A stretch of DNA of 64,000 bases, taken from assembly GCA_009193035.1 (NCBI GenBank), contig SWDT01000045.1, positions 62,001 through 126,000 on the forward strand, written 5' to 3'. The translations under genes and the position numbers were made by a program. The notes under the pieces are model-generated. The model saw only the letters and a program-made list of their open reading frames with translations, was not told the DNA's origin and did no database searches. Source of the DNA: Halicephalobus mephisto (lineage: Eukaryota; Nematoda; Chromadorea; Rhabditida; Panagrolaimidae). This document shows positions 1-12,300 of the stretch, in pieces (the stretch's first letter is position 1; every line of letters starts with the position of its first letter).

Positions 1-540
1 TTGATTTAACTAATTTTAAAAAAATTTTTAACTTGTATTTTAAAGCTAAAGTTCAAATTTAAAACTAATTGTCAACTTCAAAAAGTACAAACACCAACGT
101 CAATCTCTGACTGTCAGATTTGATTTAACTAATTTAAAAAAGAAAAATTTTAACTTGTATCCTAACGCGAAAATTGAAACTTAAAACTGTCAATTTTTAA
201 AAACTATATTTTAATCAAAAAAGTGTAACACCGACGTCAATCTCTGACCGTCAGATTTGATTAAACTAATTTTAAAAAAAAAGAAAAATTTCAACTTATA
301 TCCTAACGCGAAAGTTCAAATTTAAAACTATCAATTTTTAAAAACTATATTTTAATCAAAAAGTACAAACACCGACGTCAATCTCTGACCGTCAGATTTG
401 ATTTAACTAATTTAAAAAAGAAAATTTTCAACATATATCCTAACGCGAAAATTGAAACTTAAAATTGTCAATTTTTAAAAACTATATTTTAATCAAAAGT
501 GTAACACCGACGTCAATCTCTGACTGTCAGATTTGATGAA
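1..540. repeat. Minisatellite, ~138 bp unit, about 4 copies
   Basis: A block recurs with the landmark ACGTCAATCTCTGAC near positions 97, 234, 375 and 510, so the spacing is 135-141 bp. Each unit also contains a CCTAACGCGAAA segment and a run ending AAAACTATATTTTAATC. The array starts at or before the window edge. No coding frame follows the repeat. Confidence 0.9.
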
Positions 541-644
541 ATAGAGCACCTGATTATTTCTTATCTGGCCAAAAAATTCAACAAAAACAACTATAACGGA
601 CTTTGATTGACTTGTGACAACGGCAAGTCTACAAGTCTTCAAAA

Positions 645-2049
645 TTAATTTCCATAAAGATTGAGACAATCTTGTTCCAAAGCCTCCAATTCCATCTTCG
701 AAAATCTGATTCCCAAGTCGTCCAGCATGCATAAAATATCAAGCACCGTTTTGGGGGCTAAATGGACAACGTTAAGCTTCTCAATAAACGTCAATCGATG
801 TTTTGAAAGTTTTTGAAATGCTTCTTTGGTTTTTTCAGGATCATTTGGAATTGATTCAACACATGATTGAAGATATTTTTTTGCAGATTCTATGACTACA
901 TCATGACCACGAGATTTTTGTCCTTTTTTCTCCGTTTGGTTACTTAAAAACTTTTGTTTTGTGCCAATTTTTGAAAGAAATTCTGCAGCTTCCACATTCG
1001 TCAAAACCGTCGAGTTCGGATTAATCACTTTTCCGACCCTGAAATTTTAAAATCACATAATTAAATAATTAAAATAAATTAAAAATTAAATAATTTAAAA
1101 AGTTTAAAATTAAAAATTAAATAATTTAAAAAAGTTTAAAATTAAATAATTTAAATAGTTTAAAATTTAAAATTAAATAATTTAAAAAAGTTTAAAATTT
1201 AAAATTATATAATTTAAAAAAGTTTAAAATCACATAATTAAATAATTAAAATAAATTAAAAATTAAATAATTTAAAAAAGTAAAAATTCAAACTTATATA
1301 ATTTAAAAAAGTTTAAAATCACATAATTAAATAATTAAAATAAATTAAAAATTAAATAATTTAAAAAAGTAAAAATTCAAACTTATATAATTTAAAAAAG
1401 TTTAAAATCACATAATTAAATAATTAAAATAAATTTAAAATTAAATAATTTTAAAAAGTAAAAATTCAAAATTATATAATTTAAAAAAGTTTAAAATTAA
1501 ATAATTTTTAAAAATCCAAACTTTTAGTTTTTTTTTCAATTTTATAAAATTTTTATTGAATTCTAGAGCATTCTAGAAACTTTAATGAGACTTTCGAAGC
1601 TCTCATTGAATTTCAAAACTACTTAAAAATTTGCATAAATCTCCGAAAAGTTCTGCAATTTCAAATAAAATTTTTAAACATTTCTAATTTTTTAAATATG
1701 ATTTAAAATTCAAAATTTCACAGGAATTCTGAAAAATTTCAGATTTTAGAAACTTAAAAATATTTTTAAAAATTTTAATTTTTATAGAAATTCTAAAAAA
1801 TTTTAAAATATTTAAAAAATTTTAATTTTTATAAAAATTTTGGAATATTTAAAAAATTTTAAATTATATTTTTAAAAATTTTAATTTTTATAGAAATTCT
1901 AAAAGATTTTAAAATTTTTGTAAAATTTCAAAACTTTTTTAAAATTTAAAATTTATTGAAAATTTCGTAATTTTTAATGGATTCTAATTTCAATTCATAT
2001 ATCAAAAATAAACTTACCAAGCAGGCTGATGAACGACAGATTGATGCAT
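645..2049 (-). CDS. DNA-directed RNA polymerase III subunit RPC9 (CRCP-like)
   Basis: Two exons on the minus strand, 2049..2018 and 1038..645, join in phase across an intron with GTAAG donor and ATTTCAG acceptor, giving about 141 residues against about 148 for human CRCP. The N-terminal VINPNSTVLTNVEAAEFL and the C-terminal KLSKHRLTFIEKLNVVHLAP followed by a helical tail match the Rpb4-type fold of RPC9, which pairs with RPC8 to form the Pol III stalk that contacts TFIIIB. The ATG at 2049 is my start choice, but the same frame stays open upstream to an ATTTCAG acceptor next to 2093 (encoding SLFSYFLSDFGFSK before the Met), so a further 5' exon may exist. The 0.98 kb intron is almost pure AT repeat. 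Identity is by recalled family similarity, moderately strong. Confidence 0.8.
1045..1500. repeat. AT-only tandem repeat in the RPC9 intron
   Basis: Variants of AATTAAATAATTTAAAAAAG and ACATAATTAAATAATT alternate through this stretch with almost no G or C. The remainder of the intron to 2017 is A/T-run sequence without gene signals apart from one TTCATATATCA near 1995. Confidence 0.85.
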
Positions 2050-2139
2050 CTTCGAAAAACCGAAGTCAGATAAAAAGTAACTGAACAAGGATCCTGAAAT
2101 AAAACAATTTTTAAAATATCCTTTCAAAATTAATCATAT

Positions 2140-2645
2140 ATAGAATTGTCGATTTTTCGAATTCAAACTTATTCAATTTTTAAATTTAAATTTTTTTTAT
2201 TTTCAAACTCAAATTTATTCAATTTTCGAATTTGAATTTTTCGATTTCTAAAATTAAATTTTTTCGATTTTTAAAATAGAATTTTTTCGATTTTCGAATT
2301 TTTCTATTTTTAAAATTCAAACTTATTCAATTTTCGAATTTTAATTTTTCGATTTTTAAAATTAAATTTTTTCGATTTTCCGAATTTAAATTTTTCAATT
2401 TTTAAATTTAAATTTTTTTTATTTTCAAACTCAAATTTATTCGATTTTCGAATTTAAATTTTTCGATTTCTAGAACTGAATTTTTTCGATTTTTAAAATA
2501 GAATTTTTTCGATTTTCAAATTTGAATTTTTCTATTTTTCAAATTCAAACTTATTTAATTTTCGAATTTTAATTTTTCGATTTTTAAAATTAAATTTTTT
2601 CGATTTTCGAATTCAAACTTATTCAATTTTCGAGTTCGAACTGGT
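2140..2645. repeat. Degenerate TTTTTCGATTTTC repeat
   Basis: Short motifs such as AATTTTTCGATTTTTAAAATT and AAACTTATTCAATTTTCGAA recur many times. From 2650 to 3030 the sequence is AT-rich with no gene that I can support. Confidence 0.75.
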
Positions 2646-3039
2646 TTGAATTCGATGGTTTTAGTGGCAAAAATTTAACATTATCTTTTAATTATGGAAA
2701 TTTTGTTTTTTGCAATTTTTCGTCGCAAATTTTATTTTCGAACTGTATATGCAAAAAAATGCGTATTTTATAAAATCGAATTAATTCGAAAATCAACAAT
2801 TCTGATCATATGTCAAATTCGAATTTTTTTTACAAATACATTCAGAATCTGTAATTTAATTTTGTCGAATTTTTTTGAAATAAGATAATTTTAAAAAAAT
2901 TTAGTATTTTGTTTTTTGAAATATTTTATAAAAAAATTGATTTTAATTAACGAAAAAACTACTTTTAATTTAAAAAATTATGAATCAGCAATATTCATGA
3001 AGAAATCAGCCAGTTACAAATTAGTGATTAATAGCACGA

Positions 3040-3785
3040 TTTACAAATGAACAGGTTTTCGTTTTTCTGATTACTTACTTCAAAAACCAATTAAATTACT
3101 GTCATTAATAAAAAAAAAAGTAGAATTACAAAAGATGACTAAAATTAATTAAAATTAGAAAAAAATGATTTAAAAATAATGCATAAAATGTTCGCTAAAA
3201 ATAAGCGAATTCGCTTTTTCGTTTTTTTTGATTACTTACTTAAAAAACTAATTAAACTACTGTAATTGATGAAAAAACGTATAATTACAAATGATGACTA
3301 AAATTAATTAAACTTAGAAAAAAATGATTTAAAAATAATGTATAAGATGTTCGCTAAAAAATAAGCGAATTCGCTTTTTCGTTTTTTTTATTTCTCTTTC
3401 AAAAACCAATTAAACTACTGTAATCAATAGAAAATACTTATCTAATTACAAAAAAAAATTATCAAAATTGGTAAAATTTAAATAGAAAAAAGCGACTTGA
3501 AAGTAGTTTAATGCACGTTCGCTAAAAAATAAGCGAATTCGCTTTTTCGTTTTTTTTTATCCCTTACTTAAAAAACCAATTAAACTACTGTAATCAGTAG
3601 AAACAATACATACAATTGCAAAAATAAACTATTAAGATTTGCTAAATTTAAATTTTTTTTAAATTCACCAAAATTAAGCGAATTCGCTTCCATTTTCTCA
3701 CCTCGTTATGAAATTACGTTTTTTTTAAATTTTCTCATTCTAGAAAAGCATTCAACAAAAATTAAACATAGATTCTGAATATTTG
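3040..3785 (+). repeat. GCGAATTCGC tandem array, orientation A (left arm of pair 1)
   Basis: Units of about 145-168 bp, each with TTAAAAAACCAATTAAACTA, an AATTACAAA segment, a GTTCGCT sequence and the palindrome GCGAATTCGC (starts at 3205, 3365, 3533 and 3678). The inner end continues through TTCTAGAAAAGCATTCAACA to about 3785. The same family returns in opposite orientation at 11585-12190, and elsewhere at 25.9-27.6 kb and 30.2-30.8 kb. The hairpin-forming core in every unit suggests satellite or foldback-type DNA; no coding capacity is evident. Confidence 0.9.
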
Positions 3786-4011
3786 CCCAATAAGGTACAC
3801 AATGAATCACAACATCGTTCCGAAAAACCCCTTCAAGTACCCTCTCTCTGATCCCAGTAATCCTAAAATAAAAAAATAATCGTGGTGAGACTAAACTAAC
3901 ACCAATTTTCCTCGCCAATACATCAAAATTTATTTTTTTTACACAACCGTAACGTTAATTGCTACGAATAACTTTTTTCACAAATATTGGAATATTTTTC
4001 AATTTAGGCAC

Positions 4012-4775
4012 TTATTCGAATGTAATTTGTTCGAAATTCTCCCACGGCTTGGACCAGATAGTAGCCGTGATATCCTTTCTAGTGCTGTCATCTTTTTCAG
4101 CACAATTGGCAACATCGAATTCCGCAGCACCAACTTGATTCTTCATACAGCTAGATTGTCCAACAGTCAAGACAATCTTGTATTGAACACCAGCAACAAC
4201 TTGAGATTTGGCGCTTTTAACTTCAATCGGAACATGGTAGAACAAGTCGTTTGATTCAGCATTGTATTTCGTAACTACCTTATTAACCAGGTCCTGAAAT
4301 AATTTATATAACGTAAAAAATTGACTTTACTAAAATTCAACCAAGCCAAGTACTACGGTCCTAGAGCGAAAAACCCTGCTATTAATTGTGTTACTGTAGA
4401 ACACAAGCAGTTGCGTTGAATTTCGGTTTTTTGTTTATTAATAATTATTTTTATATAAATTGACTTTACTAAAATGTAACTACCTCAAATACTACAGTCC
4501 TAGAACAAAAAAACCCTGCCATTAACTACGCTACCATATCACACAAACAGCTGCGTTAAATTTCGTTATTTTTCACTCATTAATAATTATTGCAGCTTAT
4601 ACTACTGTTGGTATTAATTATTCTAAACTATTTCCCCTATTAATTAGTGATATACTTATATAAAAATACATACCTGGACTTCTTTGGAGTTGACATCCTG
4701 GTTTTTCCAACCGCCAGCCATAGCTGCAGCAGTTAAAGTGATGAAACAGAGAGAAATGGCCAACCGAACAAACAT
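4012..4775 (-). CDS. Secreted cystatin (cysteine protease inhibitor, family I25)
   Basis: Two exons, 4775..4674 and 4293..4012, join in phase at a GTATGT donor and ATTTCAG acceptor to give 127 residues. Residues 1-19 form a signal peptide (MFVRLAISLCFITLTAAAM). The three cystatin contact elements are present: a Gly pair just after the signal (residues 21-22), QVVAG at 65-69, and PW at 117-118. Family members bind papain-like proteases such as cathepsins L and S. The mature protein has only two cysteines (83 and 98), fitting the first disulfide of type-2 cystatins; the chain ends nine residues after PW, so the usual second disulfide is absent. The gene stands alone, between the first GCGAATTCGC array and the CoREST gene. 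The family is certain; whether it acts on endogenous or external proteases cannot be told. Confidence 0.93.
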
Positions 4776-4799
4776 TCGATAAATATATTGGTTCCTAAA

Positions 4800-5895
4800 A
4801 AACCATCAGATTAGAAAACAAATATAGTCACGTTGATTGTGAAACAATGTTTCTAAATCGAAAAATCTTTACGAATAATTTTAAATAGGATTTTTACATC
4901 GGTTTAGTTACAAAGTCAGAAAAATAAAAATGGAAAATGATAAAAATACGAAAATATAGGGGTTGTATATACGAAATTAAGAAATTAGAAACGGTAGGAA
5001 TTACGAAAAATACTAAGTTGTCGAAAAAGCGGTTAATCATTTTGTTTACGATTTTGTGCTTAAATTAGTACAAAAGTTGCCCAGGAACCAGTTTGCATAA
5101 ACATTGTAAATGATAAGGTTTACGATTTAAACGACTATTTATACGCAAATGGAGAAAATGAAAATCATAGGAAGCCCGAATAAACAAGGAACCATCAGAG
5201 AGCTGAAAAACCTCTCTTTTTACATCAATATTGGTACAGAACCAAATGTATAAATGACGACGGGGGCATTTATATATAAAAAAATCAAAATCGGGCAAAA
5301 AACAAATAAGCGAGATAGGAAGTAATTATTTAGCGAATTATTGGTTTTATCGGGGTTCTAACAGTGTCATAGAAACCGATATATGAAAATAATCTAAATT
5401 ACAATAGCCGCGATATAGGGGATTATATACATTTATATATATAATTTCGTAGGGGTTTTTGGGTCTGACCAGGTACCAACCCGATTTTTGAAAAAAATAT
5501 TAAAAAGTTAAAAATTGAACCCCAATCCTAAATTGCTGCTGCTATAACGCTAGACCTAACGGCAGCACATGGACCAGGCTGGCCCGAGGACGCTCCACAT
5601 GGTGACTGTTGTGAGCAGCTAGAACTGTTTCTAGTGACATGTGTAGAGATAACTATTCTTTGAATTAGCGCTAGGTAAACGATATATATAAAAAGGAAAC
5701 CAGAAAGCGCAGGAAACACGAACCGAAAATGGACAGCATCTAGTTGACAAATCACCCGTTATATATCGATTTTGAGACAAAGTTATAAAAAGTAGCAATT
5801 TTCAACGTCTTAAACGACCGAGTCCGCGATATGAGGAAGTATTTATATATGAAGAAATGAAAACCGTGGGTAGATCGAGTAAACAAGATGAAAAA
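4800..5895. repeat. Diverged repeat region with TATATA blocks
   Basis: Loosely related segments (for example the AAATGAAAACCGTGGGTAGATCG region near 5855 and the AAATGAAAATCATAGGAAGCCCG region near 5155, both followed by TAAACAAG) recur among GATATAGGGG and TTTATATATA tracts. Several short open frames overlap on both strands, but none has splice support or recognisable content. It could include 5' noncoding sequence of the CoREST gene. Confidence 0.45.
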
Positions 5896-6224
5896 TGTCC
5901 GTGTTAATGAATCACTCCGACTTATTGATTTCCGTCAGATACCAACTAGAGACCAAAAAAATATTATTCACAATTGTGAAAATTCACAAAGAACAATGGA
6001 AAAATAAAAATTTAAAAAATTACGAAATCGATCAACACGACACAACAGTCACGGAGAAATACCAGTTATGTCAACTAGCTTGGAGAGAACTCCGGTCCGT
6101 ATTCTGCATGAGACCAGAAAATTTCTGGAACAACTGATCCTGCCCGGGTTTTTTTGAATCTGTTTCAGATTCTTTGTTTTTATTTTTTAATTTACATTTT
6201 TCATTACTGTACGGTGTATACCAA

Positions 6225-9200
6225 ATGAGTACGACTCCAGATTCGAAAAGTATAATGACCCGTTCGAAAACGCGGACTACGGGAGAAAAAATCGGGGAGC
6301 CGCTCAAACCGACGTCCAAGAATCGGGATTGTAAGTCATTTTTTCCTTTTTTATGACTTTTTTAAAGTTCTCATATATGCCTAAAAATACACTTTTAAAC
6401 ATCATTTTATATCATTTTTTCAACTTTTCACCTTAAATCTATTTTTTATTTTCAGCAAGAATTCTGAAAATTTCATATATGAACATCACATAGGAGTACT
6501 CTATGGCGTTCGAATACTCTGGTTTTGAACCTTAATTTTAATAATTGTTCATAATTATGTGTAAATTTGAGGTTTATTATAGATATTGAATATTTTTAGA
6601 AGTACCTAAAAAGAAGTTGAGAAGTTAGGTTTCCATATATCGAAAATTTACAACTTTTTGGAATGCTTATTTTTAGAATTAATTTTATACATTAAACCTT
6701 GAATTATAATTTTATATATAGATTTTATAAAATTGAATATATGAATTTAAAAATTAACGTTTTAGAAGTACCTAAAAAGAAGTTGAGAAGTTAGGTTTCC
6801 ATATATCGAAAATTTACAACTTTTTGGAATATTTATTTTTAGAATTAATTTTATACATTAAATCTTGAATTTTGATTTCGTATATGAAAACTTACGGAAA
6901 TTTAACTTTTTAAAACTAAATATATCGAGTTTTATGAATAATTTTTGTAGCTTCTGGAAGTGGACAGATGACGTCCAAAGAGAAGAAAGAAGTCCGGATG
7001 GGAGATACTTGTCAAGTTGCGTTGACGGAAGTCGAGACGTCCTACATCGGGGACCACGAGAAGGCGACTTACAGGAAGGACCTGGACATAATGGTCTGGA
7101 ACGCCGGAGTTGGCCTAAAGGACAACGATGTCGTTGAATATCTGAAGTACGCTGCTCATACTTTTAAAATTCCTGGTGATAAAGTAAGTATTACGAAATT
7201 TGTTTGGAATTTTTATATGGAGATTTTAGGCCTTGTATATTCTGCACGCTTGCGACAATGACGTCAAAAAAGCGAAATTCGAACTTCAAGGATACATGAA
7301 TCTCGACGATGAGTGGACTTCTGACGACGACCGGGTCTTCTGGTACGCTTTCAATGCTTTTGGGAAGAATTTTGCGAAAATTAAACAACTCGTGAGTCGA
7401 TTTCGTAACCCTACTTTCCGGACTTCGTAGTCCTACTTCTCAACTCCAAAGTTGCACTTCATATATCAGTTTCCTTTCCAGATGCCTCACAAGAAGATTG
7501 GATCCATCGTTTGTCATTATTACGCTACAAAAAAACAACAACACTACAAATCCATGATTAACGACGACATAACGAAGCCGGATTTTGATCTCAGCGATGA
7601 CGACACCAATGAACCCGAAAATAATTCTCATGTTTTTTATATTTGTAAAAATTGCGGAGGATCGGTGAAGAAAACCTACTTTGTCAACATGCTAGAAGTC
7701 TGCAAAGCTTGTAAACTTTACTTCAAAGCGGCGAATGAACACAGACCTGCAAATCGACCTACGAGCTTCGATAAAAGGATTATCTGTCCGAAAGAAATGA
7801 AAGAAATTGCTCAACAATTTGTCCAGATGGCACATGATTCAAAAAACAGCAATCTGGGTTCTGACGAGGACGTCGTGTGCTGCGACAAACCGAGGAAAAC
7901 TGTCTGCGATGATTTGATTGAGTAAGATTTTTGTTTTTTTAAATATCGGCTTTATAGATTTCGAGAGTCTTCCAGAATACGGTTCAAGGATCAAGAGAAT
8001 TCGAAAATCTTATTCAAATTTTTTGAATTCTCGAAAATACAATTTAGAATTCTCAAAAATTCCAAAATCATTCAAATTTTTTAAATTTTCTAAATTCTTG
8101 TTTCTAGAGTCTTCCAGAATATGTTTTAAGAATTCTCAAAAATTCCAAAATCTTATTCAAATTTTTAGAATTCTCGAAAATACAATTTAGAATTCTCAAA
8201 AATTCCAAAATCATTCAAATTTTTTGAATTTTCTAAATTCTTATGTTTCTAGAATCTTCCAGAATATAGTTTAAGAATTCTTAAAAATTCCAAAATCTCA
8301 TTTAAATTTTCTGAATTTTCCAGAATAAAATTTAAAATTCTCGAAAATTCCAAAATCATTCAAATTTTTAGAATTTTCTAAATTCTTATGTTTCTAGAAT
8401 CTTCCAGAATACAATTTAGAATTTTCCAGAATATGGCTTAGGAATTCTCGGAAATTATAGAATCTTATTTAAATTTTTAAAGCTTTTTAGAATTGTATAG
8501 AAGTTTCTAGAATCTGACATTAACCTTTGAAAATTTAAAGAATGTTAGAAATGGAAATTTCCCGAAATCTTGTAGAAGATTCTGGAGTTTTTTGAGTATT
8601 ACGGTAACTTCTAGAATCTCAGGTTTTTGAAATCATTTGGAATTTTGTGATTAAAAATTCTAAAATCCCAAAAACTTAAAATTCTCCGAAAATTCTGAAA
8701 CCTAAAATTTTGTAAAAATTTTTGAACTTTCCAGATTTTTTTGGAGATTTCTGAAATTTCTAAATTCTTTTAAAATCTAAATTTCAATATATTTTTAAAA
8801 ATAAGAACTTTAAAAATTCCATAAATTCGTGTCAAGACCGTTTTCATAATGATTTTTTAGTTTTTATGATATTATTAATTTTGATTTTTTTAGGGAAACT
8901 AAAAGCACGATTCACACCCAGAAAAGTGCGGCTACGACGATGAATATGAAAAATGGTCAAGTAGATATTAAAAAAATGTGTGATATTGATCGAGCAACAG
9001 AACTCCTGGAACGAATATCGGTTGAGAAATCTTCTTCGAGACAAAGACACTCGCATACTTGGTCAGATTTTGAAAAAGCAGCGGCTTTTCATTGTTTAGT
9101 AAGATTTAACAAGGATTATGAAGCTGTGGCGGATGTCCTGGGAAGCAAAAGTACGGAGATGGTGAGGGCTTTTGCGATTGAACATGAGGACTTGATCAAA

Positions 9201-9293
9201 AAAGCGATAGAAAAAGAAGTTTTAAAAGAACAAGATCTCAAGATGGATAATTCATTACCACAAATTCCGATTGATTTTGTTACTATTGATTAG
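6225..9293 (+). CDS. CoREST-type corepressor: ELM2, SANT1, zinc knuckle, SANT2
   Basis: Five exons (6225..6330, 6951..7183, 7230..7391, 7482..7921, 8894..9293) join in phase to 446 residues. An ELM2 domain (from about residue 50, VRMGDTCQVAL) continues into LYILHACDNDVKKAKFELQG; SANT1 (about 140-190) contains EWTSDDDRVFWYAFNAFGKN; SANT2 (about 367-420) contains HTWSDFEKAAAFHCL. This order is that of RCOR/CoREST, the scaffold joining histone deacetylase (via ELM2-SANT1) to the LSD1 demethylase and nucleosomes (via linker and SANT2). Oddity: the linker carries four cysteines, C222, C225, C241 and C244 (CxxC-x15-CxxC), a GATA-like knuckle more typical of MTA proteins; the linker is otherwise acidic (LSDDDTNEPEN). 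The gene converges on the CEP170-like gene, with 52 bp between the stops. Confidence 0.88.
7930..8460. repeat. Tandem repeat in CoREST intron 4
   Basis: Units of about 120-130 bp repeat the order TTCTAGAGTCTTCCAGAATA, TTAGAATTCTC, AAAATTCCAAAATC, ATTCAAATTTTT. The rest of this 0.97 kb intron, to 8893, is more decayed sequence of the same style. Confidence 0.85.
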
Positions 9294-9345
9294 TTTTATT
9301 TTTTTTTACATGTTTTTGAAAAGCACTGAAAAATGGGATAAAGGA

Positions 9346-12300
9346 TCAATGATCCGATTCTGGAGGAATATGCTTGGATCCTGGAAGTCTAGGACTCTCG
9401 ACAGGAAGGGATTCTAGACGACGGAAGATGGGAGGACTGGCAGAGCTGCTTCTTTGTTCTTCGAAGTACTTCTGAATCGCGTCAAAAGCGGAACTAAGTC
9501 TTTTCAGTTGCTCGGCGACAGGTTCGGTTTCTCGAACTTCTTCGTTGTCTTCTGTAGCGACAACTCGATCTAGTAAGTTCTCTACGGAATCGGAGAGAGT
9601 ATTCTGATTGCAGAGTCTGAAAATAATAATATTTAAAAATACAAAGAAATTAATTTTTTGTAGAATTGTCTCAACACGAAATTCTAGAACTTGTCAGAAA
9701 CTAAGTTCTGGCCTATGTGGTAGTTTTACTTAGTGAATGTTTCATAACCTTGTATAATTTCTTAATTAATTATATATTATAAAAATCATATATGAGCTTT
9801 TTGTAGAATTGTCTCAACGCGAAATCCTAAAACTTGTCAGAAATTAGATTTCAGTCTACGTGATAGTTTTACTCAGTGATTGTTTCATAACCTTATGTAA
9901 TTTCTTAATTATATATTATAAAAATCATATGAGCTTTTTGTAGAATTGTCTCAACGCGAAATCCTAAAACTTGTCAGAAATTAGATTTCAGTCTACGTGA
10001 TAGTTTTAGTGATTATTTCGTAATTAACTTGTCAGAGCTATATTCTCCCTAAATGGAGTTAGACATTTCTGGATCAAGGTAAATAGAATACATAACCCTC
10101 TATCAGCCTTCTAAGGCTAATTTTCATATGTGAAAATTAAGAATAAATACTCCGAAAATCGTGTCTAACACCCAAGTACCCCGTCGAAAACATGTTATTT
10201 TTCCTATTTTATAAGTCAAAAATTACTTTATGAGCTGGATACTCTTGAGGCACTTCTGAGTCAGGGCGTCGACCTGTCGCTCGAGGTCGCTGCTGGGGCG
10301 GGGTTCCTCCTCGTCAACGTGACTTAGGTTGTCGTGGGATTTGTGGTGGTCCTTCGGATTAGGGGTAAGTCCAGATCCGGATCCAGGATGGAACGAAATC
10401 GATCGGTTTTGTTGGAAAATTTTTTCTCTAAAATCACAATATTAAAAATTTCATATATCAATGTTCATGTGTGAAAAAAAATATTTAAAAAATAAAAAAT
10501 TGCACAACCACAGATTTCTAAGAACTCACTCTTCCGGAGACGGGACCGAACTCGGATGTCTCCCAACTGTCAGATCTAGCAGACTGTTAAAATTGTAAGT
10601 AATTATTTTAAATATAAATGATTGTTAATTTTTCTATATAAAATAATTCTCATATATAAACAATGCAATTTATCTTCAGTAACTCAAATCTTCCATCGGT
10701 TTTTGGACATTTTTAAAATTTCCTTTAAATCTAAGAAGTTTCAAAATACGAAAAAATAGGTTTTAGAAGGTTGCAAAATTTCAACGTTGATATATAAACA
10801 GGTCTTAGGATATTGTGAAATTTCAATATTGATATATGAAAACGTCTTAGAAAATCCTAAAATTATCGAAATTGATATATAAATTGATTCCAGAAAGTTC
10901 CTAAATTTCAATATTGATATATGAAAACATCTTAGAAAATCCTAAAATTACCGAAACTGATATATAAATTAATTTCAGAAAGTTCCTAAATTTCAATATT
11001 GATATATGAAAACATCTTAGAAAATCCTAAAATTATCGAAACTGATATATAAATTGATTCCGAAAAATCCTAAATTTCAATATTGATATATGAACAGACC
11101 TCAAGTAATGTCCAAAATGTAATTTTTGTTTTTTGCAAATATCCAAAAATCAACAAAATCCGAATACTGAAGAAAAAAATCAAATTTTTTACAAAAACTC
11201 ACCGAGCTTTGAGTTGCTGAATCTTCTTCGCTTCAGCCGCGGATTTTCGTGGATCATATTCCTTCCTTCTGAGCCAAGCAGCCATTTCCGGATTGTCCTT
11301 CTGAGGTACCTGCATCTGAGGCTTCTTCGGAGCAGCAGATCCGGCTTTGAACGGCGGTCGGACGGCCGGTCTGGAGGTCGGCGCGCAGGGAGAAGTAGGA
11401 GTCCTCATCGAGAACCTCCCGCCATCTCCTCGACTGAAAACGTGCCGTGAAATATGAAAAATAAAAACGAGATAGTTAGGGTGATAGTTACAATCACAAA
11501 ATCACAAAATTAAAAAATAAGAAAAAGTACTCAAACTCGAACAAGTTTTTTCAAACAAAATATTTTTTTTTAAATTTTCTCAGTACTTATTCAGAATCCA
11601 TATTTACTTTTGTCAATTATCCTTCTGGAACAAAAACATCGAACAAAGTAAAACTTTATATATTGTAAGCGGAGAAAATAGAAGCGAACTCGCTTATTTT
11701 TGAGCGAACGTGCACTAAACTACTTTCAAGTCGCTTTTTTCTATTTAAATTTTACCAATTTTGATAATTCTTTTTTGTAATTAGATAAGTATTTTCTATT
11801 GATTACAGTAGTTTAATTGGTTTTTTAAGTAAGAAATAAAAAAAACGAAAAAGCGAATTCGCTTATTTTTTAGCGAACATTTTATACATTATTTTTAAAT
11901 CATTTTTTTCTATCTTATTTTAACTAATTTTAATCATTCTTTTTTGCAATTAAATCTATGTTTTTCACCGATTACAGATATGTGATTAACTTTCCGAAAA
12001 AAATAAAAAAAAACGAAAAAGCGAATTCGCTTATTTTTTAGCGAACATCTTATACATTATTTTTAAATCATTTTTTTCTATTTTATTTTAACTAATTTTA
12101 ATCATTCTTTTTTTGTAATTATATGTATTGTTTCTGCTGATTACAGTAGTTTAATTACTTTTTCGAAAAAGTAATCAGAAATGTGAAAAAACAAAATCCT
12201 GAATTTACGAATTTTCTATGTCATCTTGTTTCAGAAAATTTTTAAAAAATAAAATTATAAATTCTGAATGTACTTTTTAAGACCTTGAAAATTACATAAA

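Noticed and set aside
3040..3785. Regularly spaced palindromes that could suggest a CRISPR array
   Set aside because: Host genes have introns and are animal; the whole unit repeats, not short repeats with unique spacers, and no cas genes are present.
3706..3918. Minus-strand frame ending in FVECFSRMRKF
   Set aside because: It overlaps the inner end of the GCGAATTCGC array and matches no protein family that I know.
5895..6137. 80-codon plus-strand open frame upstream of the CoREST ATG
   Set aside because: No recognisable content, ends before the gene and has no splice join in phase; left as possible leader sequence.
7918..8190. Plus-strand frame in CoREST intron 4
   Set aside because: Translation of the intronic tandem repeat, read through the splice donor at 7922.
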